Source: Eopsaltria australis (lineage: Eukaryota; Chordata; Aves; Passeriformes; Petroicidae). From it: DNA of 64,000 nt. This document shows, piece after piece, positions 54,501 to 63,730 of the stretch. Location: the NCBI GenBank assembly GCA_034509425.1, contig JAVTVJ010000223.1:41435-105434 (forward strand). Reading direction: 5' to 3'. The notes under the pieces are model-generated. The model had not been told where the DNA came from. It was given only the letters and a program-made list of their open reading frames with translations, and did not search any database. The position numbers and the translations under genes are program-made. The number at the start of each line of letters is the position of its first letter. Positions within the stretch are counted from its first letter, which is position 1.

Positions 54501-57500
54501 CAAGGAGGTTCTACCTCAGCCTTTTCCTCTCATGGAATCCCAGGATGGTTTGGGTTGGCAAGAATCTAAAGGATCATTCTATTCCAACTCCTGCCATGGG
54601 CAGGGCAACCTTCCACTATTCCAAGATGCTCCAAGCCCTGTCCAACCTGACCATGGACACTTCCAGGATCATGGAGCAGCCACAGCTTCTCTGGGAATTC
54701 CAGGGAGAAGAGACTTGAGTCCTTCAGCCCTTCCTCCTTTGGATCCTCCCCAGCCTGGCTGTGAATTTCTCAACTCGTGGAGACCAGAATTGGACACAGA
54801 ATTCCAGGGCCGATCCCATCTTTCCCTCCTAAAATCCCTGTGGATGCAGTCCAGGCCCTGATTTGCCTTCCCTCAGCTCCCTCTCAGAGCAGCTGATCCC
54901 AAACCTCACAGATCCCAGCCTGGGCTGGACTTTTGGGATGGCATTCCAGCTGCTGCACTTGGAATTTTGTCTTTGTTACATTGCACACCTGTCTGCTCAC
55001 TCCTCCAGCCCTGGAACGTTATCCCATTAATTAAGGAATCCCAAATTCCCCATGACACGAAGGGGTTCACGATATTTGGAATTTCTGCTCTATTTTTTTT
55101 TTTTTAATATCTATTAAAAACTGACCCTCTCTGTGACTGGAAAAACAAGAGCAGGAATGCTGAGCCAGGAGAGGCAAAGATCCATTCCAATTCCCTTAAT
55201 CCCAAGAGTCTGATGAAAACAATGAAAAATGTGCACAGAAACAGAAGGACAAACCACAAACCACCTGGATTTGAGGTTTTTTTTCCCCATCTTTCCGAAG
55301 CTTACAAATACCCCAGGGTATGGAATAGCGTGGGGGAAATGGAGGAATGACTCCTGAAAATTATGGAAGAAAATTAGGAGTAAAAACAAACAAACAAAAA
55401 AAAGAAACCTGAGAAGTTTGGAAGAAAATTTAGGAGGGAACTGAAAACCCTGGAAAGAGAATTGGGAGGTGAGAAAAGAAAACCTGGAAATTCTGCAGGA
55501 AAATTGGGAAGTAAAGAAAGAAACCTGGAAATTCTGCAGAGAAACTGGGAGGTAAAAAAAGAAACCTGGGAATTCTGCAGGAAAATTGGGAGGTAAGGAA
55601 TGAAACCTTGAAATTCTGCAGAGAAACTGGTAGGTGAGAAAAGAAACCTGGGAATTCTGCAGGGAAACTGGGAATTAAGAAAACCTGGGAATTCTGCAGG
55701 GAAATTGGGAGGTGAGAAAAGAAAACCTGGAAATTCTACAGGAAAATTGGGAGGTGAGAAAAGAAACTTGGGAATTCTGCAGGAAAATTGGGAGGTGAGA
55801 AAAGAAACCTGGGAATTCTGCAGGAAAATTGGGAGGTGAGAAAAGAAACCTGGGAATTCTGCAGGAAAATTGGGAGGTGAAAAAAGAAAACCTGGAAATT
55901 CTGCAGGAAAATTGGGAGGTAAGGAATGAAACCTGGAAATTCTGCAGGGAAACTGGGAGGTGAGAAAAGAAACCTGGGAATTCTGCAGGGAAACTGGGAG
56001 GTGAGAAAAAAAAACCTGGGAATTCTGCAGGAAAATTGGGAGGTGAGAAAAGAAACCTGGAAATTCTGCAGGAAAATTGGGAGGTAAGGAATGAAACCTG
56101 GAAATTCTGCAGAGAAACTGGGAGGTGAGAAAAGAAAACTTGGGAATTCTGCAGGAAAATTGGGAGGTGAGAAAAGAAAACCTGGAAATTCTGCAGGGAA
56201 ACTGGGAGGTGACAAAAGAAACCTGGGAATTCTGCAGGAAAATTGAGAGGTGAGAAAAGAAACCTGGGAATTCTGCAGGAAAATTGAGAGGTAAGAAAAG
56301 AAAACCTGGGAATTCTGCAGGAAAATTGGGAGGTAAAAAAAGAAACCTGGGAATTCTGCAGGAAAATTGGGAGGTAAAAAAAGAAACCTGGGAATTCTGC
56401 AGGAAAATTGGGAGGTAAAAAAAGAAACCTGGAAATTCTGCAGAGAAACTGGGAGGTAAAAAAAGAAACCTGGGAATTCTGCAGGGAAATTGGGAGGTAA
56501 AAAAAGAAACCTGACGAGTCTGGAGGAGAACTGGGAGCTAAGAAAACAAATCTGGAAACTCTGGAAGAGAATTGGGAATTCTCCAACCAAATCTGGGAAG
56601 AATCCCTCTCTCAATGGTTATGTAAGGGCTGGAGCTGGAGCTCCAGAAATAAAACCTTAACAGGTGTCAAATGGGGAGAAAATTCCAGCAATCCAGGATT
56701 TTTCCATCCAGGAGGGCTGGAAGTCAGTCTGGGGTTTATTTAGGCTGGGTTTAAGTGGCAAGGCTGGGCTGGACAGGGGTGGTTCACCCTCCTGTGCAGG
56801 TTTAGCTTGGGATAGAATCCAGGGATTAAAATCCAGGAAGGGGAAGAGAATGGGGTCCAAAAAAGGGCATTTCCAGGGAAGGAAGGAAGGGAGGAAGGAA
56901 ACGTGGCTGAGGATTTGCCCAAAAATAGAAGGTGTGGAGCAAATTCCCAGAGCTCCTGGAAGAGGCTGGGAGGCTGAGCCAGGCTTCTGGGATGGGAACT
57001 GGGATTGGAAACCCTTTCCAAGGAGAAAAAGGGAAAAAACCTTCCTGAGAGGTGAGGGGCTCCATGTCCCACTCCAACTGTGGGATGGGAGTGGCAGGAA
57101 AGGATTCCTGATCCTGGGATATCCAGCTCAAGGATTTCTGATCCTGGGGTATCCTCCAAGGATTCCTGATCCTGGCATCTCCACCAAGGATTCCTGATCC
57201 TGGGATCTCCACCAAGGATTCCTGATCCTGACACAGCCACCAAGGATTCCTGATCCTGGGGTATCCACCAAGGATTCCTGATCCTGGGGTATCCACCAAG
57301 GATTCCTGATCCTGGGATCTCCACCAAGGATTCCTGATCCTGGGGTCTCCACCAAGGATTCCTGATCCTGGGGTCTCCACCAAGGATTCCTGATCCTGGC
57401 GTCTCCACCAAGGATTCCTGATCCTGGCGTCTCCACCAAGGATTCCTGATCCTGGCGTCTCCACCAAGGATTCCTGATCCTGGGGTCTCCACCAAGGATT

Positions 57501-59859
57501 CCCGATCCTGGGGTCTCCACCAAGGATTCCCGATCCTGGGGTCTCCACCAAGGATTCCTGATCCTGGCATCTCCACCAAGGATTCCTGATCCTGGCACAG
57601 CCACCAAGGATTCCTGATCCTGGCACAGCCACCAAGGATTCCTGATCCTGGCACAGCCACCAAGGATTCCTGATCCTGGCATCTCCACCAAGGTTTCCTG
57701 ATCCTGGCATCTCCACCAAGGATTCCTGATCCTGGCATCTCCACCAAGGATTCCTGATCCTGGGGTCTCCACCAAGGATTCCTGATCCTGGGGTCTCCAC
57801 CAAGGATTCCTGATCCTGGGGTCTCCACCAAGGATTCCTGATCCTGGCATCTCCACCAAGGATTCCTGATCCTGGCACAGCCACCAAGGATTCCTGATCC
57901 TGGGGTCTCCACCAAGGATTCCTGATCCTGGCATCTCCACCAAGGATTCCTGATCCTGGCATCTCCACCAAGGATTCCTGATCCTGGCACAGCCACCAAG
58001 GATTCCTGATCCTGGCACAGCCACCAAGGATTCCTGATCCTGGCACAGCCACCAAGGATTCCTGATCCTGGCATCTCCACCAAGGATTCCTGATCCTGGC
58101 ATCTCCACCAAGGATTCCTGATCCTGGCATCTCCACCAAGGATTCCTGATCCTGGCATCTCCACCAAGGATTCCTGATCCCGGCATCTCCACCAAGGATT
58201 CCTGATCCCGGCATCTCCACCAAGGATTCCTGATCCTGGCACAGCCATCAAGGATTCCTGATCCTGGCATCTCCACCAAGGATTCCTGATTCCAGCTCCA
58301 GGTCAGGAGGAGGGATGGGGATAAGGAAAAAAGGGCTATTCCCACAGAGCCATGGGGTGCCCCACATCTCTCCCAGCACCACAGAATTCCCCAATCCTGC
58401 GACCCTGGGGTGACCTCAGCCTCCTCCTGGGATATTTGGGGGCTGCTGGGGTGACCCAAACATCCAGAAATGATGGAACAACCCCCCAGCATCCAGCCCT
58501 GCTAGGAGGGAGGGCAAAGAACCACTTTTCCCAGGAAAATGGACTGAAGTGGTGGCACATCCCAGCCAGGACTGCCCATCCCTGGATCTCCCCTCCCAGG
58601 ATTGTGGGGATGTCCCAAAAAACCCCAAAACACCGGGATTGTGGAGCAGGGGGCTCCCCACAACCCTGGGAGGGGAGATCCAGGGATGTGTCAGCACTTT
58701 AGTCCTTTTTCCTGACAAAAGGGCTTTTTTCCCCTTCTCCACCTCCCTCCTGGCAGGGCTGGATCCTAGAGATTATTCCATAATTCCTGGATGTTTGGGT
58801 CGCCCAAACAGCCCTCAGATATTCCAGGAAGAGGCTGAGGTCACCCCGGGACTGCCCATCCCTGGATCTCCCCTCCCAGGATTGTGGGGATGTCCCAAAA
58901 AACCCCAAAACACCGGGACTGCAGAGTGGGGGCCTCCCAGGGTGAGGGAGATGGGGCTGATCCCTGTGGGGTGCCCCTATCCCCACAGCCACGGGGGGAA
59001 TTCCCAACGCCTGGAAAACTCTGGAATGGGGAGGGAAGAGCCGCCAGCCACCGGGGTATGGGAGGGGGTGACCCTAAATCCGTTTGGAAAAGGATCATTG
59101 TCCCCATTCCCCGATTCCAGGCTCCACAGCCCGGGATCGCCGGGGTGGGACCATCCCAGCCCTGCCCGCACCATTCCCGGGCTCTGGGGACAGGGTGACC
59201 CCGCTCTTCCCGGTGCTTTGGGAAGAGAGCTGGAATATTCCCAGATCCCCTCGGGAATGCCGCAGAGCCAGGGCTATTTGTCCCCTCGGGCTCTGCGCTG
59301 TCCCTGTCCCCTCAGGGCCTTGGGGACACGCGGGCCCTTACGGCTGCGGCTGCCCCGGTTAAGGATCCCCCAGGAATGGGGGTGTCCCGGCCCCGAGCAC
59401 GGCGGGAACGGGCGATCCCCATTCACAGAGCCCTTGAAGCCCCGGCAATGGATCAGCCCCGGTCCCCGATCCCGCGGGCCCCGCTCCGCGATCCCTCAGG
59501 GCCGTGGGGACGGCGCTGTCCCGCTCCCCGACCTCCCGGAGACGGCGGTGCCCCGATCCCGACCCCCTCAGGCCCCTGAAGCGGGGCTGGCCCGCTCCCG
59601 CTCGCTCTGGGCTGCTGGGGCTGTTTTGCTCCCGGAGCTCTCGGTGCCCTCAGGGCCGGCGCTGCCCCGCTCCCGATCGCATTCTGGGCCCCGCGCTCGG
59701 GGTCACCCCCGGCGCCGGCCGCCACTCACCCGCCGCCCGCGGCCTGCCCGGCAGCTGCACGAAGCGGTTCAGGATCCCTCCCCCGCCGCCATCGCCGCCG
59801 CCCGCGGCGCCGCCCGCGCCCTCGCCGAGCCCGTCCCGGGCCGCGGCCGCCGCCGACAT
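42578..59859 (-). CDS. KLHDC10: Kelch domain-containing protein 10 (one exon not located)
   Basis: Substrate receptor of a CUL2-Elongin BC ubiquitin ligase that recognises C-terminal degrons; also reported to inhibit PP5. Exons found 5'->3': 59730-59859, 48944-49165, 48232-48386, 47233-47381, 46314-46398, 45667-45733, 45109-45156, 43735-43874, 42578-42787. N terminus: MSAAAAARDGLGEG, then a Gly-rich run and LNRFVQLPGRP. Kelch blades: NLYVFGGYNPDYDESGG, NNLLVFGGTGIPFGESNGND, CLYVFGGTTGYIYSTDLHKL, RIYILGGGTSWTAYSL, VFVCGGYNGEVILGD, CMYVHGGVVNIHENK. The C terminus LLHLGLTQGLVERLK matches human. The exon that in human encodes KKKIRWDPVRRRF was not found; since the missing exon has phase 1 at both ends, the remaining 1206 bases still read in frame (401 aa; human about 442). 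Its intron 1 spans about 10.5 kb and is packed with tandem repeats. Confidence 0.93.
44060..44490 (-). mobile_element. CR1-type LINE 3' fragment in KLHDC10 intron 8
   Basis: Inverted copy of the 9808-10150 and 18776-19140 elements: TGGCAGTGGGAAGCCATTCC is the complement of the shared core. The order of blocks is reversed, starting with 'gtgggaagggacc' at 44070. Confidence 0.8.
46482..46565 (-). mobile_element. CR1 3' end remnant
   Basis: CACAGAATCACTGGGCTGGA and AGACCTTCAAGGTCATTGAG are the typical antisense CR1 tail. Confidence 0.65.
46691..46920. repeat. 33-bp minisatellite, about 7 copies
   Basis: Unit: GGAATTCCAGGACACCCATC plus AATATTCCAGTAT, nearly perfect, with first and last copies diverged, in KLHDC10 intron 5. 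Because 33 is divisible by 3, several frames stay open. Confidence 0.93.
46921..47075 (+). mobile_element. CR1 3' end directly abutting the 33-bp array
   Basis: It starts GTGGTCCCTGGAAGTGTCCA, then GGAAGGTGTCCCTGCTATGG, and ends in a diverged 'aatccaaaccagtctgggattc' tail. Confidence 0.75.
47508..48035. repeat. ~125-bp tandem repeat, three copies plus partials
   Basis: Units contain TTTTGGGTTTTGAAGCTTTT, then 'actacaaaccactcctt' and 'tttatggaaagactt'. Copies begin near 47508, 47631 and 47756, with shorter copies to 48035. In KLHDC10 intron 4. Confidence 0.8.
48476..48556 (+). mobile_element. CR1 3' end remnant
   Basis: AAGGTGTCCCTGTCCATGG leading to AACCCAAACCATTCCATGAT. Confidence 0.65.
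49310..49775. repeat. Direct duplication, two ~235-base copies
   Basis: 'ccatctcattcctgtccactcca' through 'tctctgtgtcttccc' occurs at 49325-49540 and again at 49563-49768 with small indels. In KLHDC10 intron 2. Confidence 0.85.
50840..50955 (+). mobile_element. CR1 3' end remnant
   Basis: 'catccctggaagtgtccaag' through 'gatctttaagggcccttcca', a truncated CR1 tail. Confidence 0.65.
51570..51790 (+). mobile_element. CR1-type LINE 3' fragment
   Basis: GAGGCTGGACATCGGCAGGA, TTTCTTCATGGAAAAGG and 'tggagtgcccatccctgga' occur in the order of the CR1 3' end. A relative lies at 52005-52350. Confidence 0.7.
52005..52350 (+). mobile_element. CR1-type LINE 3' fragment
   Basis: It includes GGAGGCTCAGGGGGGACCTT, 'gggaaattcctgcatggaaaaa' style blocks and the tail CAATTCCATGATTCCATG. 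Confidence 0.75.
52480..52735 (+). mobile_element. CR1-type LINE 3' fragment
   Basis: 'ttcccagagcagctgtttgtg', then CCCCTGGATCCCTGGCAGTG and GTGGGAGGTGTCCCTGCCAT, then a diverged tail ending AATGATTCCA. Confidence 0.8.
53404..54330. repeat. Tandem duplication, two ~455-base copies
   Basis: Shared landmarks: TTCCCAAGAGGGAA (53461 and 53911), AGGCCACGAGATCT, 'gtggatcatcctgggacagctc' and GAATTCTGGAGAATGAGAGA (53757 and 54220). The second copy has an extra 20-30 bases before its 'ctgcagtgattcc' block. Confidence 0.85.
54331..54910 (-). mobile_element. CR1-type LINE fragment
   Basis: Antisense CR1 phrases in order: 'ggatggtttgggttggcaag', 'tccaactcctgccatggg', 'agaccagaattggacacag' and 'aattccagggccgatcccatc'. 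The neighbouring duplicated block may be derived from the same element. Confidence 0.6.
55385..56545. repeat. 41-42 bp minisatellite, about 27 copies
   Basis: The unit combines GAAACCTGGGAATTCTGCAG and GAAAATTGGGAGGTGAGAAAA, with A-run length variants. Two overlapping ~300-codon minus-strand ORFs run through it; their repeated FPAEFPGFFF-like peptides are artefacts. In KLHDC10 intron 1. Confidence 0.93.
57100..58295. repeat. 28-bp minisatellite, about 42 copies
   Basis: The unit is GGATTCCTGATCCTGG followed by a variable CATCTCCACCAA, CACAGCCACCAA, GGTCTCCACCAA or GGTATCCACCAA. Variants are grouped in a non-random order, suggesting multi-unit duplications. In KLHDC10 intron 1. Confidence 0.95.
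58395..58855. repeat. Imperfect palindrome (arms ~200 bases) in KLHDC10 intron 1
   Basis: The left arm 58400-58612 and the right arm about 58661-58845 are reverse complements over most of their length (for example GGTGACCTCAGCCTC on the left and GAGGCTGAGGTCACC on the right). A spacer of about 45 bases separates them. A third, direct copy of the inner left arm lies at 58850-58920. Confidence 0.85.
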
Positions 59860-60500
59860 GGCCCGTCCGCTGCCTGAGGGACGGCGCGCCCCCGCCAATC
59901 AGCGCCGGGCTTCTTCGGCCGCGGCCTATCAGCTGCGAGCTTGTTGGCACGCGGCTGGAGGCTGCGGCGAGAGCGCCGCTGTTGGGAGAGCTGAGCGATC
60001 GATCCAGGCTGGAGCAATAGAGCGCCGAGAGCGGGAGCGCGGGGACGCTCATGGGGACATTCTCGGGGACATTCACGGGGACATTCACGGGGGCGCCGGC
60101 GCCTCCCGAGGCCTCCGCGAGGTTCCAGGGGCCGTGCGGGGCTGGCGTGAGGTCATGAGCGACGCCGCGGCGCGGGCGGAACGATCGTGCGCGAGCGGAA
60201 CGTTCGTGAGGGGCCGCGTTTCCCGCGCCGTGAGGGGAGGGCGGGACCAAAATGGCGGCGCCCAGCGCCGGGGGAGCGGCGGCGGCGGCGGCGGGGGGGA
60301 CCCGGGGGAGGCCGCCCCCCGTCACCCCCCGGCAGATCCGCGACCTCATCGACGGCGGCATCGCCGCAGAAGGGCCCGCGCCCGGCGGGTGAGCGGCGGC
60401 GGCGGGGGGGACTCGCTGGCACCGGGGCTGGGGTCCGGGGAGGCCCGGCCGTGTGAGGGGAGGGAGGGCCGGGGGCTCCTGAGGGAACTGTGGAGCCCTC
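59400..60500. promoter_or_regulatory. CpG island, shared KLHDC10 / ZC3HC1 promoter region
   Basis: The two ATGs (59859 minus, 60252 plus) are 393 bases apart, head to head. The interval is CpG-dense, with a CCAAT motif at about 59895 (GCCAATCAGCG). Short GGGGACATTCAC repeats lie at 60053-60090, and CCAAAATGGCGGC at 60248-60259 is a YY1-type element overlapping the ZC3HC1 start codon. No TATA box. Confidence 0.7.
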
Positions 60501-62820
60501 GGGGTGTGTGGGGTCCTGCGGGGGGCGCTGGGGGCGGCGGGAGCGCCGCTGGAGGGGACTGGGAGGTGCTGGGAGCTCTTACTGGGGAGGGATAGCGGGA
60601 ACGGAGCGGTGGGATGGGCTGGGAGCGCTGGGAACTGGGAGGTACTGGGGGGACTGGGGGACACTGGGAATACAAGGGGACAACAGTGGGGCACTGGGAG
60701 GGGATACTGGGGGTACTGGGAGGGGATACTGGGGGTACTGGGGGCACTGGGAGGGGATACTGGGGGTACTGGGAGCTGAGCTTTGGGGCTGTCTCAAGGC
60801 CACCCTTGTCCCAACCATCCCTAAATTCTGGCTCAGTCTTGGGTGTTGGGAAGAGGCCAAAGGGCAGCTGTGGGGTCGGAATTCCAACCTTGGGATCCAC
60901 ATTCCAACTTTGGGATGGACATTCCAACTTTGGGATCAACATTCCAGTCACAGATTCCAGTCCTGGGGGCATCCCAGCCTTCCCTTCCTAATCTGGGCTT
61001 GGAGAGCAGATCCCTGTCCCCTCCTTGTCCCATCAGATCCCAACTGGCACATCCCAAGCCACCCTTGGACTTGTGCTTATTCCTTGTTTGATGAGGAATT
61101 CATTAAAAACTGGGACCGGGGAGCTCCGGGGAAGGATTTTTCCGGGATGGAGCTGAGGGAAGGAGGCTCAGGCAGCGCTCTGGGTTTATTTGGATCCGTT
61201 CCAGGAGCTTTTCCTCGCTGCTTTTCCCTTGCAGGAAGGACACATCCGACTGCTCGGAGCCGCCCGACGGCCCCGGCGCGATGGAGGCTCTGTCCCTGGA
61301 AGCTGCCAGCAGGGAAGCCTATTTCAGCAGGGTGCAAACCTTCACCATATCCTTTGGGAGGCTGGCATTCCCTCCTGGAACTGGGGGGGATCCTTGCTGC
61401 AGCTCCTGGATCCCAAAACTGCACCCGATCCTAAAATTCCGCCCTGGGGATGCTCAGTGCCCCGCCAGCCTCTGGGGGAAGAAGGTTTTCCTAAAATCCC
61501 AGCCTTTTCCTAAATCCCAGCTTTTCATAAATCCCAGCTTTTTCCTAAAATCCAAGCTTTTCCTAAAATCCAAGCTTTTCCTAAAATCCAAGCTTTTCCT
61601 AAAATCCAAGCTTTTCCTAAAATCCAAGGCTTTTCTAAAATCCAGCCTTTTCTTGAAATCCGACCCTCTCCTAAATCCGGTCTCTTCCTAAAATCCAACA
61701 TTCTCCTAAAATCCAAGCTTTTAATATAATCCCACCTTTTCCTAAAATCCAGGCTTTTCCTAAATCCCACCTTTTCCTAAAATCCTGTATTTTCCTAAAA
61801 TCCAACCTTTTAAAAACCCAACCTTCTCCTAAAACCCAGCCTTTTCCTAAGTCCTGCCTTCTTCTAAAATCCCACCTTCTCCTAAATCCAAGCTTTTCCT
61901 AAAATCCAAGCTTTTCCTAAAATCCAAGCTTTTCCTAAAATCCAAGCTTTTCCTAAAATCCAAGCTTTTCCTAAAATCCAAGCTTCTCCTAAAATCCCGC
62001 CTTTTCCTAAAGCTTTTCTTAAAATCCAGCCTTTTCCTATAATTCAGCCTTTTCCTAAAATCCAAGCTTTTCATATAATCCAAGTTTCTCCTAAAATCCA
62101 AGCTTTTCCTAAAATGCAGCCTTTTCCTAAAATCCAATCTTTTAAAAACCCAGCCTTCTCCTAAAACCCAGCCTTTTCCTAAATCCTGCCTTTTCCTAAG
62201 TCCTGCCTTCTCCTAAAATCCCACCTTCTTCTAAAATCCCACTTTTTCCTAAAATCCAGCCTTTTCCTAAAATCCAGCCTTTTCCTAAAATCCAGCCTTT
62301 TCCTAAAATCCAGCCTTTTCCTAAAATCCCAGCTTCTCCTAAAATCCCAGCTTCTCCTAAAATCCCACTTTTTCCTAAAGCTTTTCCTAAAACCCAACTT
62401 GGTAACTCTTGGTAACTCTTGGTAACTCTTGGTAACTCTTGGTAACTCTTGGTAACTCTTGGTAACTCTTGGTAACTCTTGGTAACTCTTGGTAACTCTT
62501 GGTAACTCTTGGTAACTCTTGGTAACTCTTGGTAACTCTCGGTAACTCTTGGTAACTCTCGGTAACTCTCGGTAACTCTTGGTGAATTTTTGGGAATTTT
62601 TGGGAACTTTCCGGAGTTTTCAGGGGTTTTTGGTGCCTCTGGGCTGTGCTCCTTGACGCCCGTGCTCACCCTCTGAAGTGGGCAGGCAAACCGCCCTGTC
62701 TGTCGCCGCTGGTGTGCGCCAGGTTCGGCTGGGCCAACGTGGAGTGTGACATGCTGCGCTGCTCCAGCTGCCAGGCCTACCTGGGCATGAGCCTGCAGCT
62801 GGCCTTCGACCTCGGCACCT
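60252..62820 (+). CDS. ZC3HC1: ZC3HC1 (NIPA), 5' part; remainder beyond window
   Basis: Nuclear protein with a BIR-like C3HC zinc finger; in human an F-box-like cyclin B1 regulator and a nuclear-basket component that binds TPR. Exons seen: 60252-60388, 61235-61346, 62670-62820 (donor T|GTGCGT). Exon 1 gives MAAPSAGG, an Ala/Gly run and TPRQIRDLIDGGIA, the counterpart of human TPQKIRQLIDEGIAP. Exon 2 gives SREAYFSRVQTFT (human SKEAFFSRVETFS). Exon 3 gives PLKWAGKPPCLSPLVC, FGWANVECDMLRCSSCQAYL and SLQLAFD, the N-terminal half of the zinc-binding module. The reading frame joins exon 2 to 3 only if the intron is spliced at AT-AC borders (see next entry). The following exon (human RYKQRCAELK) was not seen before position 64000. 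Confidence 0.93.
61484..62397. repeat. 18-bp satellite, about 50 copies, inside the AT-AC intron
   Basis: Unit CTTTTCCTAAAATCCAAG with variants (CCAGC, CCCACC, CCCGCC endings). Pyrimidine-rich on the plus strand. Confidence 0.93.
62399..62585. repeat. 10-bp satellite, about 19 copies, inside the AT-AC intron
   Basis: Unit TTGGTAACTC is almost perfect, with a few TCGGTAACTC. It abuts the 18-bp array and lies about 65 bases before the U12 branch site. Confidence 0.95.
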
Positions 62821-62869
62821 GTGCGTGCCCTCCCGGGAGTGCCTGCGGGATTTTGGGATGCTGAGGGAT

Positions 62870-63596
62870 CCAGGCGGGGTTGGGGGGGGGTGGGAAAGCG
62901 GCTCGGGGTGAAGGAGAGGGGTTGGGTTTGGGGGAATGGGGGGATAAAGCTGGTTCGGTGGTGGAGGTGGGGGTTAGGGTGAGGGATTCTGGGTGGGAGA
63001 GGTTGTGGGGAGTTTGGGTTGGGAGAGGCTGTGGGATTGTAGGGAATGTGGGTTGGGAGAGGTGGGATTGTGGGGAGTTTGGGTTGGGAGAGGTGGGATT
63101 ATGAGGAGTCCTGGGTGGGAGAGGTTGTGGGGAGTTTGGGTTGGGAGAGGCTGTGGGATTGTGGGGAGTTTGGGTTGGGAGAGGTGGGACCATGAGGAGT
63201 CCTGGGTGGGAGAGGTTGTGGAGAGTTTGGGTTGGGAGAGGCTGTGGGATCATAGGGAGTTTGGGTTGGGAAAGGTTGTGGGATCATGGGAAATTCTGGA
63301 TGTGAGAGGTTGTGGGATTGTAGGGAGTTTGGGTTGGGAGAGGCTGTGGGATCATGGGGAGTTTGGGATGGGAGAGGCTGTGGGATTGTGGGGAGTTTGG
63401 GTTGGGAGAGGCTGTGGGGAGTTTGGGTTGGGAGAGGTTGTGGGATCATGGGAGTTTGGGTTGGGAGAGGTGGGATCATGAGGAGTCCTGGGTGGGAGAG
63501 GCTGTGGAGAGTTTGGGTTGGGAGAGGTTGCGGGATTGTGGGAGTTTGGGATGGGAGAGGCTGTGGGATCGTGGGAGTTCTGGGTGGGAGAGGTTT
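62870..63596. repeat. G-rich minisatellite (GGGAGAGG / GGGATTGTGGGGAGTTTGGGTT), units ~20-45 bases
   Basis: Repeats of GTTGGGAGAGGTTGTGGGAT and GGGGAGTTTGG with variable spacing, in the intron after ZC3HC1 exon 3. The coding-like ORFs on both strands are artefacts. Confidence 0.9.
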
Positions 63597-63730
63597 CCTT
63601 TTAAAAATTTCCTTTTAAAAATTCCTTGTAAAAAATTTCCTTTTAAAAAATTCCTTTTAAAAAGAATTCCTTTCAAACAAAATTCCTTGTAAAAAATTTC
63701 CTTTTAAAAATTCCCTGGTAAAATTTTTCT
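63597..63730. repeat. TTCCTTTTAAAAAT tandem repeat
   Basis: About ten 12-15 base units such as TTTCCTTTTAAAAA and TTCCTTGTAAAAAA follow directly after the G-rich array. Confidence 0.9.

Larger units (their letters stand above)
61347..62669 (+). other. U12-type AT-AC intron of ZC3HC1
   Basis: Exon 2 ends ACCTTCACC and the intron opens ATATCCTTT, an exact U12 5' splice site. It closes with the branch site TCCTTGAC (62650-62657, branch A at 62656) 13 bases before the terminal AC at 62668-62669, and exon 3 begins CCTCTGAAGTGG. The joined frame reads QTFTPLKWAGKP against human ETFSSLKWAGKP. No GT-AG pair near these borders restores that frame. Confidence 0.9.

Noticed and set aside
55675..56614. 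Two ~300-codon minus-strand ORFs with FPAEFPGFF repeats
   Set aside because: Translation of the 41/42-bp minisatellite in KLHDC10 intron 1.
56740..58492. Three overlapping minus-strand ORFs of 442-503 codons
   Set aside because: They are translations of the 28-bp minisatellite in three frames; no start context, domains or splice logic.
59504..60694. 363- and 322-codon ORFs across the CpG island
   Set aside because: High GC content suppresses stops; they run through the KLHDC10/ZC3HC1 promoter and start exons out of frame.
62399..62585. CRISPR-like appearance of short perfect repeats
   Set aside because: Units abut with no spacers, and the context is a vertebrate intron.
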